From positions 230,169 through 294,168 of the forward strand of contig NZ_JABGCJ010000007.1 of assembly GCF_019799965.1 (NCBI RefSeq): DNA of 64,000 bases, given 5' to 3'. Made by a program: the position numbers and the translations under genes. Positions 23,084 through 34,043 of the stretch are shown here, piece after piece (position 1 is the stretch's first letter; each line of letters starts with the position of its first letter). Source of the DNA: Modestobacter italicus (GTDB lineage: Bacteria; Actinomycetota; Actinomycetes; Mycobacteriales; Geodermatophilaceae). The notes below the pieces were generated by a model. The model made no database searches, had not been told where the DNA came from, and worked only from the letters and a program-made list of their open reading frames with translations.

Positions 23084-26000
23084 TCAGCCGAACAGGCCCC
23101 GGACGTCGTCGGCGGTCAGGGCGCCGGAGGCCAGGGCGCCGTCGTCGACGACCTGCTCGAACAGCGCCTGCTTGCGGGCCTTGAGCTCCATCACCTTCTC
23201 CTCGATCGTGCCCACGGCCACCAGCCGGTAGACGATCACCGTCTTGTCCTGGCCGATCCGGTGCGCCCGGTCGACCGCCTGCGCCTCGCTCGCCGGGTTC
23301 CACCACGGGTCGAGCACGAAGACGTAGTCGGCCTCGGTGAGGGTGAGCCCGAAGCCGCCGGCCTTGAGGCTGATCAGGAACACCGGCGCCGTCCCGGTGC
23401 GGAACTGTTCGATCGCGGCGTCCCGGTCCCGGGTGCGGCCGTCCAGGTAGACCCAGTCGATGCCCTCGGCGGTCAGCCGGTCGCGGATGCCGCGCAGGAA
23501 GCGGGTGAACTGGCTGAACACCAGCACCCGGTGGCCCTCGGCGACGACCTCGCGCAGGTGCTCCAGGAAGGCGTCGGCCTTGCTGGAGCGCACGTCGGCG
23601 TAGGCCGGGTCGACCAGCACCGGGTCGAGGCTCAGCTGCCGGAGCAGGGTCAGCGACCGGAAGATCGTCATCCGGTTCTTCTGCATGTCGTCCACCAGCC
23701 CGAGGACCTTGCTGCGCTCCCGCTGCAGGTGGGTCTGGTACAGCTTCTCGTGCCGCGGGTTGAGCACGACCTCGAGCACCTGCTCCTGCTTGGGCGGCAG
23801 CTCGGCGGCGACCATCTCCTTGGTCCGCCGGCGCATCAGCGGGCGGATCCGCCGGCGCAGCACGGCCAGCTTCCCCGCGTCGCCGTCCCGCTCGATGGGG
23901 ATGCGGTAGGCCTCGGTGAACCGCTCCGGGTCGGGGAAGAGCCCCGGCGCGACGATCGACATCAGCGCCCAGATGTCCATGACGCTGTTCTCCAGCGGGG
24001 TGCCGGTCAGGGCCAGCTTCACCGGCGCCGGCAGGCGGCGGGCGCACTGGTAGGTGCGGGCCCGGTGGTTCTTCACGAACTGCGCCTCGTCCAGCACCAG
24101 CGCGCGCCACGGCATCGACGTCCAGGCGTCCTCGTCGATCCGGAACAGGGCGTAGGAGGTGACGACGACGTGGGCGCCGGCCACCTGCTCCTCCAGCGCC
24201 GTGCCGCGCTTGCGCTCGGTCTCCTCGACCGTGACCACCCGCAGGCCGGGAGCGAACCGGGTCGCCTCCCGCGCCCAGGTGGAGACCACGCTCGTCGGCG
24301 CCACCACCAGCGCCGGGGCGTCGTCCAGGTCGCCGGCCTCGTGCGCGCGCACCAGCAGTGCGAGGGTCTGCAGCGTCTTGCCCAGCCCCATGTCGTCGGC
24401 GAGCACCCCGCCCAGCCGGTGGTCCCAGAGGAACGCCAGCCAGCCGTACCCCTCGTGCTGGTAGGGCCGCAGCTCGGCGGCCAGCCCGGCCGGCACCGGC
24501 GGTGGCTCGGCGTGCTCGGCGTCGATCAGCCCGCGCACCTCACGGGTCCAGCGCTCGCTCTGCTCCTCGACCACGCCGAGCCCGAGCAGCTGCTCCCACA
24601 GCCCGGCCTGGAAGCGGCTCACCTTCACCCCGTCGCCGGGCACGTCCTGCAGCGCTCGTGCCTCCTCGATCAGCAGCCGGAGCTGCTCGAACTCCGGCCG
24701 CTGCAGGGAGAACCAGGTGCCGCTGATCAGCGCCAGCCGGGTGCGCCCGGCGGCGAGCGCCTGGAACAGGGTGGCGAAGGGGACGTGCTGGCCGTCCACG
24801 GTGACGCTGACCCCGAGGTCGAACCAGTCGGACTCCCGGCTGTCCCGGGCGGTGAAGCTGATCTCCGGCGCCGATGTGCTCTGCCGGTAGTCCGTCGGGG
24901 TGCCCAGCACGGTGACGTCGACGTCCGGGGCGGCGTGCAGCTCGGGCAGCACCTCGGTGGTGAACTCCAGCGCCTCCATCCCGGTCAGCTCGACCTCCTC
25001 GGCGAGCCGGCGCTCCGTCGTCCAGAGCTCGGGCAGCCCACCGACGGGGCCGGGCAGCGCCTCGACCAGCAGCTGTTCGGCGGCCGGGTCACGGCCGTCG
25101 CCCGGGCCGGTCGACTGTCCCAGGGCGAACGAGCGCTCCGGGCCGTAGTGCACCGACCAGCGCACGCAGACCGTCGCGTCGCCGGGGAAGCGGACCTCGA
25201 CGGCCAGCCGCGGGGGTGCCACCTCAGGCAGCGGCACCGAGCCGTCGGCGGAGATGACCGGCACCGCCTTGCGCAGCCCCGGGTACCAGTCGCGCAGGAA
25301 CCGGTCGACGTCGCCGGCCGGGATGCCGATCACCCCGCCGCGCGCCACCAGCCCGGCCAGCGCCGGTGGCGCGGGGGCGTCCAGCCGGGCCAGCACCAGG
25401 CCGGGGGCGCCGTCCGGTGCCTGGTCCCGGCTGGGCCCGTCGACGGTCACGCCGTGCGGGGGCATGCCGAGGAAGGAGATCAGCCGGGGGTCCACCGGGC
25501 GGCCGTCCACCCGCAGGACGGCGGAGAGCTCCGTGCGGTCCGCGCCGTGCTTGAGGTCGATCGCGACGTCGGCGTCGGCGTCGGCCAGCAGCACCGGTCG
25601 GGGCGGCCGCTCGGCGGTCAGCAGCGGGACGCCGTCGGCCACCGCCTCGCGCAGCAGCCGCCACAGCCCCGGGCCGAACTCGTGCAGGTAGACGTCGACC
25701 GGGGCGTAGGACCAGTACTGGTTGCGCGCCGCCTGGTGGGTGGCGTGCAGCGCGCGCATCGCGGCCACGTGCGCCGGGTCCCAGCCGGTGCGGCTGTTGT
25801 CGTACTGCAGCTGCTTCCAGGTCACCCCGGTGCGCACCCACTGGCCGCGCTTGCCCGGCACCACCGGCCGCAGCCGGACCAGCCGCTGCCGGGTGCCCGG
25901 CGCGGCCACCGAGCTGCGGCCGCGCCCGGGTTCAGGCTCGACCAGCTCGAACTGCAGGCCGATCGGCACCGCGGCGCGCGGCGCCCGGTCCGCGGCGGCG

Positions 26001-26362
26001 GTGACCAGCTCCTCGAGCTCCTGCTCCCAGCTCCGGACGGCGGGTCCCCGGGCCGCCGACGCCCGCTGGAGGAGCGGGCGCAGCGACAGCAGGACGGCGA
26101 CGGCGTGCTTGCAGTCGTCGCCCACCGGGCAGGTGCAGGCGCCGGCCCAGGGCACCCGGCCGCCGTCGGTGCGCACCACGACCGTCCGGTAGGGCTCGGG
26201 CCCGCTGCCCTGGACCAGCCCGGTGAGCCGGCGCGCGTCGTCGGAGTGCCGGACGTCGAGGACGGCCCGGGCGACGTAGGGCCGGGCCCGCTCGAGCACC
26301 TCCGGCCCGACGGCGTCCCGCAGGGCCTCGTCGGTGACCATCTCCTGCCAGTCCCCGAGCAC
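23084..26362 (-). CDS. SWIM-zinc-finger SNF2/RapA-type helicase
   Basis: 1092 aa. A SWIM zinc finger near residue 80 ([12 protein letters not shown]) is followed by a long beta-rich N-terminal region and the SNF2 motor from about 620. Motor motifs: [15 protein letters not shown] (Walker A), LDEAQFVKN (DEAQ box), [58 protein letters not shown] and [20 protein letters not shown]. It is probably a DNA or transcription-complex remodelling translocase. GTG 26362 is supported by a TAGCCT element exactly 6 nt upstream (26374-26369). Convergent with the VOC gene, divergent from pgm. Confidence 0.9.
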   Translation of the reverse strand: MLGDWQEMVTDEALRDAVGPEVLERARPYVARAVLDVRHSDDARRLTGLVQGSGPEPYRTVVVRTDGGRVPWAGACTCPVGDDCKHAVAVLLSLRPLLQRASAARGPAVRSWEQELEELVTAAADRAPRAAVPIGLQFELVEPEPGRGRSSVAAPGTRQRLVRLRPVVPGKRGQWVRTGVTWKQLQYDNSRTGWDPAHVAAMRALHATHQAARNQYWSYAPVDVYLHEFGPGLWRLLREAVADGVPLLTAERPPRPVLLADADADVAIDLKHGADRTELSAVLRVDGRPVDPRLISFLGMPPHGVTVDGPSRDQAPDGAPGLVLARLDAPAPPALAGLVARGGVIGIPAGDVDRFLRDWYPGLRKAVPVISADGSVPLPEVAPPRLAVEVRFPGDATVCVRWSVHYGPERSFALGQSTGPGDGRDPAAEQLLVEALPGPVGGLPELWTTERRLAEEVELTGMEALEFTTEVLPELHAAPDVDVTVLGTPTDYRQSTSAPEISFTARDSRESDWFDLGVSVTVDGQHVPFATLFQALAAGRTRLALISGTWFSLQRPEFEQLRLLIEEARALQDVPGDGVKVSRFQAGLWEQLLGLGVVEEQSERWTREVRGLIDAEHAEPPPVPAGLAAELRPYQHEGYGWLAFLWDHRLGGVLADDMGLGKTLQTLALLVRAHEAGDLDDAPALVVAPTSVVSTWAREATRFAPGLRVVTVEETERKRGTALEEQVAGAHVVVTSYALFRIDEDAWTSMPWRALVLDEAQFVKNHRARTYQCARRLPAPVKLALTGTPLENSVMDIWALMSIVAPGLFPDPERFTEAYRIPIERDGDAGKLAVLRRRIRPLMRRRTKEMVAAELPPKQEQVLEVVLNPRHEKLYQTHLQRERSKVLGLVDDMQKNRMTIFRSLTLLRQLSLDPVLVDPAYADVRSSKADAFLEHLREVVAEGHRVLVFSQFTRFLRGIRDRLTAEGIDWVYLDGRTRDRDAAIEQFRTGTAPVFLISLKAGGFGLTLTEADYVFVLDPWWNPASEAQAVDRAHRIGQDKTVIVYRLVAVGTIEEKVMELKARKQALFEQVVDDGALASGALTADDVRGLFG

Positions 26363-26368
26363 CCGATC

Positions 26369-26374
26369 AGGCTA
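26369..26374 (-). promoter_or_regulatory. Candidate leaderless -10 of the SWIM-SNF2 helicase
   Basis: Minus-strand TAGCCT followed by GATCGG and the GTG start. The 6-nt gap places the transcription start on or beside the start codon. Confidence 0.45.
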
Positions 26375-26438
26375 CGGCGGGGCACCGACAGGGCGGCCCG
26401 GGTCGCGGTTCCCGGTGGCTCGGCGCGAAGATCAACGC

Positions 26439-28070
26439 ATGAGCTCCGACCGCGCCGGCCAGCCGGCCCAGCCCTCCGACCTGGTCGACGTCCCGCACCT
26501 GGTCACCGCCTACTACACGGTCGAGCCGGATCCGGCCGACGTGGCGCAGCAGGTGGTGTTCGGCACGTCGGGGCACCGCGGGTCGGCGCTGGACGGCGCG
26601 TTCAACGAGGCGCACATCCTGGCCACCACCCAGGCGATCTGCGAGTACCGCGCCCAGCAGGGGTACGACGGCCCGCTGTTCATCGGCCGGGACACCCACG
26701 GGCTGAGCGAGCCGGCCTGGGTCAGCGCGCTGGAGGTGCTCGCTGCCAACGAGGTCACCGTGCTCGTCGACGCCGCCGATCGGTACACGCCCACCCCGGC
26801 GGTCAGCCACGCCATTTTCACCGCCAACCGCGGGAAGACCAGCGGGCTGGCCGACGGCATCGTCATCACCCCCTCGCACAACCCGCCCCGGGACGGCGGC
26901 TTCAAGTACAACCCGCCGTCCGGTGGCCCGGCCGACACCGACGCCACCGGCTGGATCGCGAAGCGGGCCAACGAGCTGCTGGCCGCCGGCCTGGATGGCG
27001 TGCGGCGCATCCCGTTCGCCCGGGCCCGGGCCGCGGCGAAGTCCTACGACTTCCTCGGCAGCTACGTCGACGACCTGCCGAACGTGCTCGACCTGGACGC
27101 CGTCCGGGCCGCCGGGGTGCGGATCGGCGCCGACCCGCTGGGTGGGGCGAGCGTCGACTACTGGGGCGCGATCGCCGAGCGGCACCGGCTCGACCTCACC
27201 GTGGTCAACCCGCTGGTGGACCCGACCTGGCGGTTCATGACGCTGGACTGGGACGGCAAGATCCGGATGGACTGCTCCTCCCCCTCGGCGATGGCCTCGC
27301 TGATCGGCGCGAAGGACGAGTTCCAGATCGCCACCGGCAACGACGCCGACGCCGACCGGCACGGCATCGTCACCCCCGACGGCGGGCTGATGAACCCCAA
27401 CCACTTCCTGGCCGTGGCGATCTCCTACCTGTTCACCCACCGCGAGGGCTGGGGCGCCGAGACGGCGGTGGGCAAGACGCTGGTGTCGTCGTCGCTGATC
27501 GACCGGGTCGTCGCCGACCTCGGTCGGCGGCTGATCGAGGTGCCGGTCGGGTTCAAGTGGTTCGTGCCCGGCCTGCTCGACGGGTCGGTCGGCTTCGGTG
27601 GTGAGGAGTCGGCCGGGGCGTCCTTCCTCCGCCGCGACGGCGGGGTGTGGACGACGGACAAGGACGGCATCCTGCTCGCCCTGCTGGCCTCGGAGATCCA
27701 GGCCGTGACCGGCAGCTCACCGTCGCAGCTGCATGCGTCACTGACGGAAAAGTTCGGTGCGTCGGCCTACGCCCGGGTCGATGCCGCGGCCACCCGGGAG
27801 GAGAAGGCCGCGCTCGGCAAGCTCTCCCCGGAGGCGGTCACCGCCACCGAGCTGGCCGGTGAGCCGATCACCGCGAAGCTGACCAAGGCGCCCGGCAACG
27901 GCGCCGCGATCGGCGGGCTCAAGGTCACCACCGAGAACGCCTGGTTCGCCGCCCGCCCGTCCGGCACCGAGGACGTCTACAAGGTCTACGCCGAGTCGTT
28001 CAAGGGCGCCGACCACCTCGCCCAGGTCCAGGAAGAGGCCAAGGCCGTCGTCTCCGCCGCCCTGGCCTGA
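26439..28070 (+). CDS. pgm: Phosphoglucomutase (alpha-D-glucose phosphate-specific)
   Basis: 543 aa interconverting glucose-1- and glucose-6-phosphate. [19 protein letters not shown] at the N-terminus, phosphoserine loop [24 protein letters not shown], metal loop [12 protein letters not shown], sugar loop [10 protein letters not shown] and phosphate-binding [16 protein letters not shown] are all present. Length matches the ~545-aa bacterial Pgm class. Supplies glucose-1-phosphate for UDP-glucose, the OtsA donor encoded at 53.6 kb. Stop lies 1 nt from the convergent chemoreceptor stop. Confidence 0.95.
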   Translation: MSSDRAGQPAQPSDLVDVPHLVTAYYTVEPDPADVAQQVVFGTSGHRGSALDGAFNEAHILATTQAICEYRAQQGYDGPLFIGRDTHGLSEPAWVSALEVLAANEVTVLVDAADRYTPTPAVSHAIFTANRGKTSGLADGIVITPSHNPPRDGGFKYNPPSGGPADTDATGWIAKRANELLAAGLDGVRRIPFARARAAAKSYDFLGSYVDDLPNVLDLDAVRAAGVRIGADPLGGASVDYWGAIAERHRLDLTVVNPLVDPTWRFMTLDWDGKIRMDCSSPSAMASLIGAKDEFQIATGNDADADRHGIVTPDGGLMNPNHFLAVAISYLFTHREGWGAETAVGKTLVSSSLIDRVVADLGRRLIEVPVGFKWFVPGLLDGSVGFGGEESAGASFLRRDGGVWTTDKDGILLALLASEIQAVTGSSPSQLHASLTEKFGASAYARVDAAATREEKAALGKLSPEAVTATELAGEPITAKLTKAPGNGAAIGGLKVTTENAWFAARPSGTEDVYKVYAESFKGADHLAQVQEEAKAVVSAALA

Positions 28071-28071
28071 C

Positions 28072-29085
28072 CTACCGCTCCTGGATCAGGCAGCCGTACC
28101 AGCCGAGGCCCTGGTAGGTCTCGTAGCCGGGGGTGCGGGCGAAGCCGATGGTGCGGCCGCCGTCGAGGTAGGCGCCCGAGGTCTCGCCGTCGGTGCGCAG
28201 CTCCAGCCGCTCGGTGAGCACCCCCGCACCGTCGGAGGCGGCGAGCACCAGGCCGGTGGCGTCCAGCAGCAGCGCGCGGGTGGTGGCCCGCTCGTCATCG
28301 GCCAGCCGCAGCCCGTCGAGGATGGCGCGGGTCTGCGGAGCCCAGTCGAAGAAGACGCCGAGCGCGCCGATCGCCTCGCCGTCGGTCTGCCCGCCCCGTC
28401 GGACGGCGGTGGCGTAGGTGGCCACGGTGGAGCCGAGGGCCGCCGACGCGGTGACGTCCTGGACGGCGTAGGCGTCCCCGTCGGGGGTGGCCACGGCGTC
28501 GCGGAACCAGCGCTGGCCGCTGACGTCGCTGCCGACGACACCGGGCCAGCGGTCCGGTGCGGCGTTGGCCAGCACCCGGCCGGTGGCGTCGGTGATCCAG
28601 AGGTCCAGGTAGACGGTGTAGTTGCGCAGGATGACGCCGAGCCGCTGGGTGACCGTGGTCAGCGCCTGGGGGTCGAAGGAGGTGACCGCGTCGACGACGG
28701 CGGCGTCGGTGGCCCACCAGCGGACGTCGCAGGTGCGCTCGTAGAGGTTGCGGTCGACCAGCTCGATCGCGTTCAGCGCCAGGTCGGCCAGCCGCTGCCC
28801 GCGCACCTGGGACACCAGCCGGGCACCGAGGTCGCGCAGCTCGGCGACGGTCGGCCCGAGCTCCTCGGACAACCCTGTGCTGATCGCGGCGGCGCGCTCG
28901 GCGATCTGCTTGACCTCCTCGGCCACCACCGCGAAGCCCCGGCCGGCCTCGCCGGCGCGCGCTGCCTCGACGAGCGCGTTGAGGGCCAGCATCCGGGTCA
29001 TCCGGGCGATGGTGTCGAGGTCGCGCAATCGGGACGACGACTGCGCGTCGACCGCCTCGGCCAGGGCGACCACTCTCTCCGGCAC
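28072..29085 (-). CDS. Soluble chemoreceptor-like protein with N-terminal MCP tip and C-terminal Cache-like sensor
   Basis: 337 aa from GTG 29085, preceded by CGGAG; a TTG at 29130 would add 15 unremarkable residues. Residues ~20-75 hold part of the MCP signalling domain ([31 protein letters not shown], the CheA/CheW-contacting tip). It continues as one helix, then from ~135 a Cache/PAS-like sensor follows ([63 protein letters not shown]). No transmembrane segment is visible. The reversed order (output first, sensor last) and the shortened hairpin are unusual. It lies far from cheA-cheW at 59.7 kb. Confidence 0.7.
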   Translation of the reverse strand: MPERVVALAEAVDAQSSSRLRDLDTIARMTRMLALNALVEAARAGEAGRGFAVVAEEVKQIAERAAAISTGLSEELGPTVAELRDLGARLVSQVRGQRLADLALNAIELVDRNLYERTCDVRWWATDAAVVDAVTSFDPQALTTVTQRLGVILRNYTVYLDLWITDATGRVLANAAPDRWPGVVGSDVSGQRWFRDAVATPDGDAYAVQDVTASAALGSTVATYATAVRRGGQTDGEAIGALGVFFDWAPQTRAILDGLRLADDERATTRALLLDATGLVLAASDGAGVLTERLELRTDGETSGAYLDGGRTIGFARTPGYETYQGLGWYGCLIQER

Positions 29086-29236
29086 CGCAGCTCCGCTCGT
29101 CCGTGCAGACCGGTCGGGCCCGGCCGGCAACCTGCTCCCGCACCTTGGAGAGTCGGCGCGTGGCAGCGGTTGTCCAGCCGGGCCCGATGACGTTCGCGTT
29201 TCCAGGGGCTCACGCGTACGCGCAGGTCAGACGTCA

Positions 29237-29270
29237 CCTGGGGGCCAAAGTCGCGACTTCGGCCCCCAGG
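29237..29270. terminator. Hairpin after glpK, copy 1 of a GAAGTCGCGACTTC-type repeat
   Basis: CCTGGGGGCCAAAGTCG (29237-29253) pairs with CGACTTCGGCCCCCAGG (29254-29270) with one mismatch and essentially no loop. It starts 4 nt beyond the glpK stop (minus strand) and probably ends that transcript. A near-identical element occurs at 30814-30839. Confidence 0.65.
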
Positions 29271-29273
29271 TCC

Positions 29274-30791
29274 TCAGACGACGTCCTCGTCGACCCAGTC
29301 GAGGGACTTGGTGACGGCCTTCTGCCAGTTGCGGTAGTTGCGCTCCCGCTCGTCGGCGGCCATCTGCGGGTCCCAGCGCTTGTCCTCGGCCCACTTGGCG
29401 GTGAGCTCGTCCAGGTCGGACCAGAAGCCGACGGCGAGCCCGGCCGCGTAGGCCGCGCCCAGCGCCGTCGTCTCGGCGATCTTCGGCCGGATCACCGGGA
29501 CGCCGAGCAGGTCGGCCTGGAACTGCATGAGCAGTTCGTTGCCGACCATGCCGCCGTCCACCCGCAGCTCGGTGAGGTCGACCCCGGAGTCGGCGTTCAT
29601 CGCGTCGAGCACCTCGCGGGTCTGGTACGCGGTGGCCTCCAGGACGGCGCGGGCGAGGTGGCCCTTGTTGACGAACCGGGTGAGCCCGACGACGGCGCCG
29701 CGGGCGTCCGAGCGCCAGTGCGGGGCGAACAGGCCGGAGAACGCCGGCACGAAGTACGCGCCGCCGTTGTCGTCGACCGAGCGGGCCAGGTCCTCGATCT
29801 CCGGGGCGCTCTTGATCATGCCCAGGTTGTCCCGGACCCACTGGACCAGTGAGCCGGTGACCGCGATCGAGCCCTCCAGCGCGTACACCGGCTTGGCGTC
29901 GCCGAGCTGGTAGCACAGCGTGGTGAGCAGGCCGTTCTGCGACGGGACGGCCTCCTCGCCGGTGTTGAGCAGCATGAAGTTGCCGGTGCCGTAGGTGTTC
30001 TTGGCCATGCCCTTGGTGAAGCAGACCTGGCCGAACGTCGCCGCCTGCTGGTCGCCCAGCGACCCGGCGATCGGCACCCCGGCCAGGAAGCCGGCCTTGC
30101 GGCCCTTGCCGTACTCCTCGGAGTTCGACCGGATCTCCGGGAGCATCGACATCGGGATGCCCATCTCCGCGGCGATGTCGGCGTCCCAGGCGAGCTCCCG
30201 GTAGTCCATCAGCATGGTGCGGGAGGCGTTGGAGACGTCGGTGAGGTGCAGGCCGCCGTCGGCCCCGCCGGTCATGTTCCAGATCAGCCAGGAGTCGATG
30301 GTGCCCATGAGCAGGTCGCCGCGCTCGGCCTTCTCCCGCGCACCGTCGACGTTGTCCAGGATCCAGCGGACCTTGGGGCCGGCGAAGTAGGTGGCCAGCG
30401 GGAGGCCGACCTTGTCCTTGTAGCGGTCGGCGCCGCCGCCGAGGGCGCCGAGCTCCTCGATGATCTTCGTCGTCCGGGTGTCCTGCCAGACGATCGCGTT
30501 GTAGACCGGCCGGCCGGTGTTCTTGTCCCACACCACCGCGGTCTCCCGCTGGTTGGTGATGCCGACGGCGACGATGTCGGAGTTGCTGGCGTTGCCCCGG
30601 GCGAGAGCCTGCGCGACCACCTCGCGGGTGTTGTTCCAGATCTCCGTCGCGTCGTGCTCGACCCACCCGGCGCGCGGGAAGATCTGCTGGTGCTCCTTCT
30701 GACCGACGGAGACGACGGCGCCGTCGTGGTCGAACAGCATGCAGCGCGTGCTGGTGGTGCCCTGGTCGATGGCGGCTACGTACTGGGCCAT
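29274..30791 (-). CDS. glpK: Glycerol kinase (copy 1)
   Basis: 505 aa FGGY kinase making glycerol-3-phosphate. N-terminal phosphate loop [33 protein letters not shown], substrate segment [19 protein letters not shown] and Asp-containing [17 protein letters not shown] are all standard GlpK. A near-perfect ribosome-binding site CCAGGAGGA precedes ATG 30791. Follows glpF on the same strand (61 bp gap carrying a hairpin repeat), forming glpF-glpK. Second copy at 31772-33274. Confidence 0.95.
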   Translation of the reverse strand: MAQYVAAIDQGTTSTRCMLFDHDGAVVSVGQKEHQQIFPRAGWVEHDATEIWNNTREVVAQALARGNASNSDIVAVGITNQRETAVVWDKNTGRPVYNAIVWQDTRTTKIIEELGALGGGADRYKDKVGLPLATYFAGPKVRWILDNVDGAREKAERGDLLMGTIDSWLIWNMTGGADGGLHLTDVSNASRTMLMDYRELAWDADIAAEMGIPMSMLPEIRSNSEEYGKGRKAGFLAGVPIAGSLGDQQAATFGQVCFTKGMAKNTYGTGNFMLLNTGEEAVPSQNGLLTTLCYQLGDAKPVYALEGSIAVTGSLVQWVRDNLGMIKSAPEIEDLARSVDDNGGAYFVPAFSGLFAPHWRSDARGAVVGLTRFVNKGHLARAVLEATAYQTREVLDAMNADSGVDLTELRVDGGMVGNELLMQFQADLLGVPVIRPKIAETTALGAAYAAGLAVGFWSDLDELTAKWAEDKRWDPQMAADERERNYRNWQKAVTKSLDWVDEDVV

Positions 30792-30813
30792 GGGGGTTCC
30801 TCCTGGAGACGGA

Positions 30814-30839
30814 GGGGCCGGAGTCGCGACTTCGGCCCC
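30814..30839. repeat. Hairpin repeat between glpF and glpK, copy 2
   Basis: GGGGCCGGAGTCG pairs with CGACTTCGGCCCC with one mismatch. Core and flanks match the element after glpK (29237-29270). It may attenuate transcription between glpF and glpK, or stabilise the glpF mRNA end. Confidence 0.6.
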
Positions 30840-30852
30840 CGAGGGGGTCGGG

Positions 30853-31590
30853 TCAGAGGTTGACGTGGGACAGCGCGCCGGCGAGCACGGCGCCGATGAG
30901 CGGGCCGACGATCGGCACCCAGGCGTAGCCCCAGTTGCTGCCGCCCTTGCCGCGGATCGGCAGCACGGCGTGGGCGATGCGCGGGCCCAGGTCGCGGGCG
31001 GGGTTGATGGCGTAGCCGGTGGGGCCGCCGAGCGAGGCGCCGATGCCGACGACGAGCAGGGCGACGGCCAGCGGGCCGAGCTCGGTGGGGGTGTCCCCGA
31101 ACCGCAGGATGATGTAGACGAGCACGAAGGTGCCGACCACCTCGGTGAGCACGTTGTCCTTCACCGTGCCGGTGGCCGGCCCGGTGGCGAACGTGCCCAG
31201 CTGGGTGCCGGCGGCCTCCGGGTCGTTGTAGTGCCCGTAGTACGCGAAATACGCCACGACCGCGCCGAGGAAGGCACCCACCAGTTGCCCGGCGAAGTAC
31301 GCGAGCGTGCTGCCAACAGTGATGGGAATCCCGGGCGCATATGTGTCTGCGTCGCTGACGAGCAGGCCCACGGTGACGGCCGGGTTGATGTGCGCTCCGG
31401 AAGTCGCGCCGGCGAAGACGCCGGCGAAGACCGCGAGCCCCCAGCCGAAGATGACGACGATCCAGCCGCCACCGTTGCCGAAGGTCTTGGGCAACGCGAC
31501 GTTGGCGACCACGCCGACGCCCAGCAGGATCAGGATCCCGGTGCCGAGTACTTCACTCCCGAAGACGGTCCACAGACCGACGGTGTCCAC
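30853..31590 (-). CDS. glpF: Glycerol uptake facilitator (aquaglyceroporin)
   Basis: 245 aa, six membrane helices plus two half-helices. NPA boxes: HINPAVTVG and [10 protein letters not shown]. The Asp after the second NPA (NPARD) is the glycerol-facilitator rather than water-channel signature. GTG 31590 is chosen because AGGAG lies 11 nt upstream and the protein then begins [18 protein letters not shown]; longer in-frame starts add Arg/His-rich noise. First gene of glpF-glpK1. Its control region contains the inverted repeat at 31727-31743. Confidence 0.93.
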   Translation of the reverse strand: MDTVGLWTVFGSEVLGTGILILLGVGVVANVALPKTFGNGGGWIVVIFGWGLAVFAGVFAGATSGAHINPAVTVGLLVSDADTYAPGIPITVGSTLAYFAGQLVGAFLGAVVAYFAYYGHYNDPEAAGTQLGTFATGPATGTVKDNVLTEVVGTFVLVYIILRFGDTPTELGPLAVALLVVGIGASLGGPTGYAINPARDLGPRIAHAVLPIRGKGGSNWGYAWVPIVGPLIGAVLAGALSHVNL

Positions 31591-31726
31591 GTGTAGGCGC
31601 TCCTCGCAACGGGCCCGCAGCTCTGCGGACCGTGGGTGGGTCCGGTCGGCCCTGTGGTGGCGATCACCTCGGGCCGGCCTGTGCGAGGACGGTAGGAGCC
31701 GGGTGTGAGCCGGACAACACGCCGGG

Positions 31727-31743
31727 TCCGACATCGTCGGACA
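31727..31743. promoter_or_regulatory. Candidate IclR-family operator upstream of glpF
   Basis: GTCCGAC-ATC-GTCGGAC, a perfect 7-bp inverted repeat with 3-bp spacer, 136 bp before the glpF start in non-coding DNA. Same geometry and GTnCGAC half-sites as the element between iclR and glpD. Confidence 0.5.
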
Positions 31744-31771
31744 GACGTTGGTGACGGTGGGTCACCACCGG

Positions 31772-33274
31772 TCAGGGAGCACCCCAGGCGATGCTCAGCT
31801 CCACCGCCCGCTCCCACCGCGGGTACTCCGCGGTGAGCGCCAGCGAGCGCACCGGGGACGGCGTCCACTGGGCCGCGCGGTGCCAGTTCCGGCGGAGCGC
31901 CTCCACGTCGGACCACACGCCGACGGTCAGCCCCGCCGCATAGGCGGCCCCCAGCGACACGGTCTCCCCCACCATCGGGCGCACCACCGGGGTGTCCAGG
32001 GCGTCGGCGACGAACTGCATCAGCAGGTTGTTGGTGGTCATCCCGCCGTCCACCCGCAGCGCCGGCAGGGACAGCCCGGAGTCCGCGGCCATCGCCTGGA
32101 CGACGTCCCGGGTCTGCCAGCCGGTGGCCTCCAGCACCGCCCGGGCCAGGTGTCCCTTGGTGACGTAGGAGGTGAGCCCGGCGACCAGGCCGCGTGCCTC
32201 GCCCCGCCAGTGCGGGGCGAGCAGCCCGGAGAACGCGGGGACGACGTAGCAGCCGCCGTTGTCGGCGACGGTGCGGGCCAGCGTCTCCACCTCGGCCGCC
32301 GAGCTGATCAGCCCGAGCCCGTCGCGCAGCCACTGCACGAGCGCCCCGGCGACGGCCACCGAGCCCTCCAGCGCGTAGTGCACCGGCTCCCCGGTGAGCT
32401 GGTAGGCGACCGTGCTGATCGAGCCCGACCGGGTGTGCACCAGCTCGGTGCCGGTGTTCTGCAGGAGGAAGCTGCCGGTGCCGTAGGTGCACTTGGCCTC
32501 GCCGGGGGCGAAGCAGGCCTGCCCGAACAGCGCCGCCTGCTGGTCACCCAGCGCACCGGCGATCGGCAGCTGCGGCGACAGCGCCGTGGCGAGCCCCAGG
32601 ACGCCGACCGACGGGCGGATCTCCGGCAGCATCGCCGCCGGGATGTCGAAGAAGGCCAGCAGGTCGGGGTCCCAGCGGCAGCTGCGCACGTCCATCAGCA
32701 GCGTGCGGCTGGCGTTGGTCACGTCGGTGACGTGCACCCCGCCGTCCGGCCCGCCGGTGAGGTTCCAGATCAGCCAGGTCTCCATCGTGCCGAACAGCAG
32801 CTCGCCCCGTTCGGCGCGCTCCCGGGCACGGGGCACGTGGTCGAGGATCCAGCGCAGCCGCGGCCCGGAGAAGTAGCCGGCGATCGCCATCCCGCTGCGC
32901 TCGGCCACCAGGTCCGCGTCGGGGCGGGCGGCCAGCTCGGCGACCAGGTCGGCGGTGCGGGTGTCCTGCCAGACCAGCGCGCGGGTGACCGGCCGGCCGG
33001 TGGCGCGGTCCCAGACGACGGTGGTCTCCCGCTGGTTGGCGATGCCCAGGGCGACCACCTCGCCGGCCGCGGGCAGGTCGGCGAGCACCTGGGTGGCGGT
33101 GCGCTGGGTGTTCGCCCAGATCTCCATCGGGTCGTGCTCGACCCAGCCCGGCTTCGGGAAGTACTGCCGGTGCTCCCGCTGCCGGACGGCGACCATCCGG
33201 CCACCCCGGTCGAACACCAGCGACCGGGTGGACGTCGTCCCCTGGTCGACGGCGAGCACGTACCGGTCAGCCAC
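31772..33274 (-). CDS. glpK: Glycerol kinase paralogue (copy 2)
   Basis: 500 aa FGGY kinase. [68 protein letters not shown] and PAFSGLLAPHWRGEARG align with copy 1 throughout, but the C-terminal region has diverged (ends ELSIAWGAP). GTG 33274 overlaps the iclR stop by 8 nt, so it is translated with the regulator. Probably a true glycerol kinase; a related polyol substrate is possible. Confidence 0.9.
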   Translation of the reverse strand: MADRYVLAVDQGTTSTRSLVFDRGGRMVAVRQREHRQYFPKPGWVEHDPMEIWANTQRTATQVLADLPAAGEVVALGIANQRETTVVWDRATGRPVTRALVWQDTRTADLVAELAARPDADLVAERSGMAIAGYFSGPRLRWILDHVPRARERAERGELLFGTMETWLIWNLTGGPDGGVHVTDVTNASRTLLMDVRSCRWDPDLLAFFDIPAAMLPEIRPSVGVLGLATALSPQLPIAGALGDQQAALFGQACFAPGEAKCTYGTGSFLLQNTGTELVHTRSGSISTVAYQLTGEPVHYALEGSVAVAGALVQWLRDGLGLISSAAEVETLARTVADNGGCYVVPAFSGLLAPHWRGEARGLVAGLTSYVTKGHLARAVLEATGWQTRDVVQAMAADSGLSLPALRVDGGMTTNNLLMQFVADALDTPVVRPMVGETVSLGAAYAAGLTVGVWSDVEALRRNWHRAAQWTPSPVRSLALTAEYPRWERAVELSIAWGAP

Positions 33275-33995
33275 CGCCGGCCCCCAGCTCCCGGGAGACG
33301 CCCGCGGCGGCGTCGGTGACCATGCCGACCAGCAGGGCCCGCGGGGCGCCCCGGCCGTCGAACAGCGAGCTCACCGGCCCGTTGATGCCCAGCGCCGCGA
33401 CGACCAGGCCGCCGTGGGCGCGCACCGGGGCGGCGATGCAGCCCCGCCCCGGCTGGTGCTCCCCCCGCTCGACGGCCCACCCGCGGGCGCGGACCTCGGC
33501 CAGGTCGGCCGCCGCCGCACCGGCCGCCGTCCGCGGTGCCCGGCGGCCGAGGGAGTGCGCGAGCAGCACCCGGCCCAGCGCGGTGCTGCGGGCCGGCAGC
33601 GTGCTGCCGACGTCGAGCACCTGCGCGGAGTCGTCGGGCCGGAAGACGTGGTGGACGACGACGACCTCGTCGTCCCCGGCGAGGGTGACCAGCCGGACCG
33701 CCTGGCCGCTGCGCGCGGCCAGCGCGTCGGCCCAGTTCGACGAGCGGGCGCGCAGCTCGTTGACGTCCAGGTGGCTGCCCAGCCGGAGCAGCCCGGCGCC
33801 CACGGCGTAGTGGCCGGTGGCCCGGTCCTGCTCGACGAAGCCGACGTGCAGCAGCGTGCGCAGCAGGCTGTGCGCGGTGGTCTTGGCCAGCCCGACCGCC
33901 TCGGCGATGTCGGTGACCCCGAGCGTGCCACCGGAGGCCGCGACGACCTGCAGGATCGCGGCGGCCCGCTCGATCGACTGCACGGTGCCCGGCAC
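33267..33995 (-). CDS. IclR-family regulator of glycerol metabolism (GylR-like)
   Basis: 242 aa. N-terminal winged helix: VQSIERAAAILQVVAASGGTLGVTDIAEAVGLAKTTAHSLLRTLLHVGFVEQD. The C-terminal effector domain follows, with VRLVTLAGDDEVVVVHHVF and GRGCIAAPVRAHGGLVVAALGINGP. GTG 33995 fits the family N-terminus, and a TAGCGT element lies 8 nt upstream (34009-34004). Streptomyces GylR, also IclR-type, controls the glycerol operon, and the gene is embedded between glpK2 and divergent glpD here. Confidence 0.9.
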   Translation of the reverse strand: MPGTVQSIERAAAILQVVAASGGTLGVTDIAEAVGLAKTTAHSLLRTLLHVGFVEQDRATGHYAVGAGLLRLGSHLDVNELRARSSNWADALAARSGQAVRLVTLAGDDEVVVVHHVFRPDDSAQVLDVGSTLPARSTALGRVLLAHSLGRRAPRTAAGAAAADLAEVRARGWAVERGEHQPGRGCIAAPVRAHGGLVVAALGINGPVSSLFDGRGAPRALLVGMVTDAAAGVSRELGAGGG

Positions 33996-34003
33996 GGCGC
34001 CCG

Positions 34004-34009
34004 ACGCTA
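34004..34009 (-). promoter_or_regulatory. Candidate -10 of iclR-glpK2
   Basis: Minus-strand TAGCGT with 8 nt to the GTG start at 33995, suggesting a leaderless or near-leaderless mRNA. Confidence 0.4.
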
Positions 34010-34043
34010 GGCCATCGGACCGGCCTGTGGCGGTCCCCCGGCC

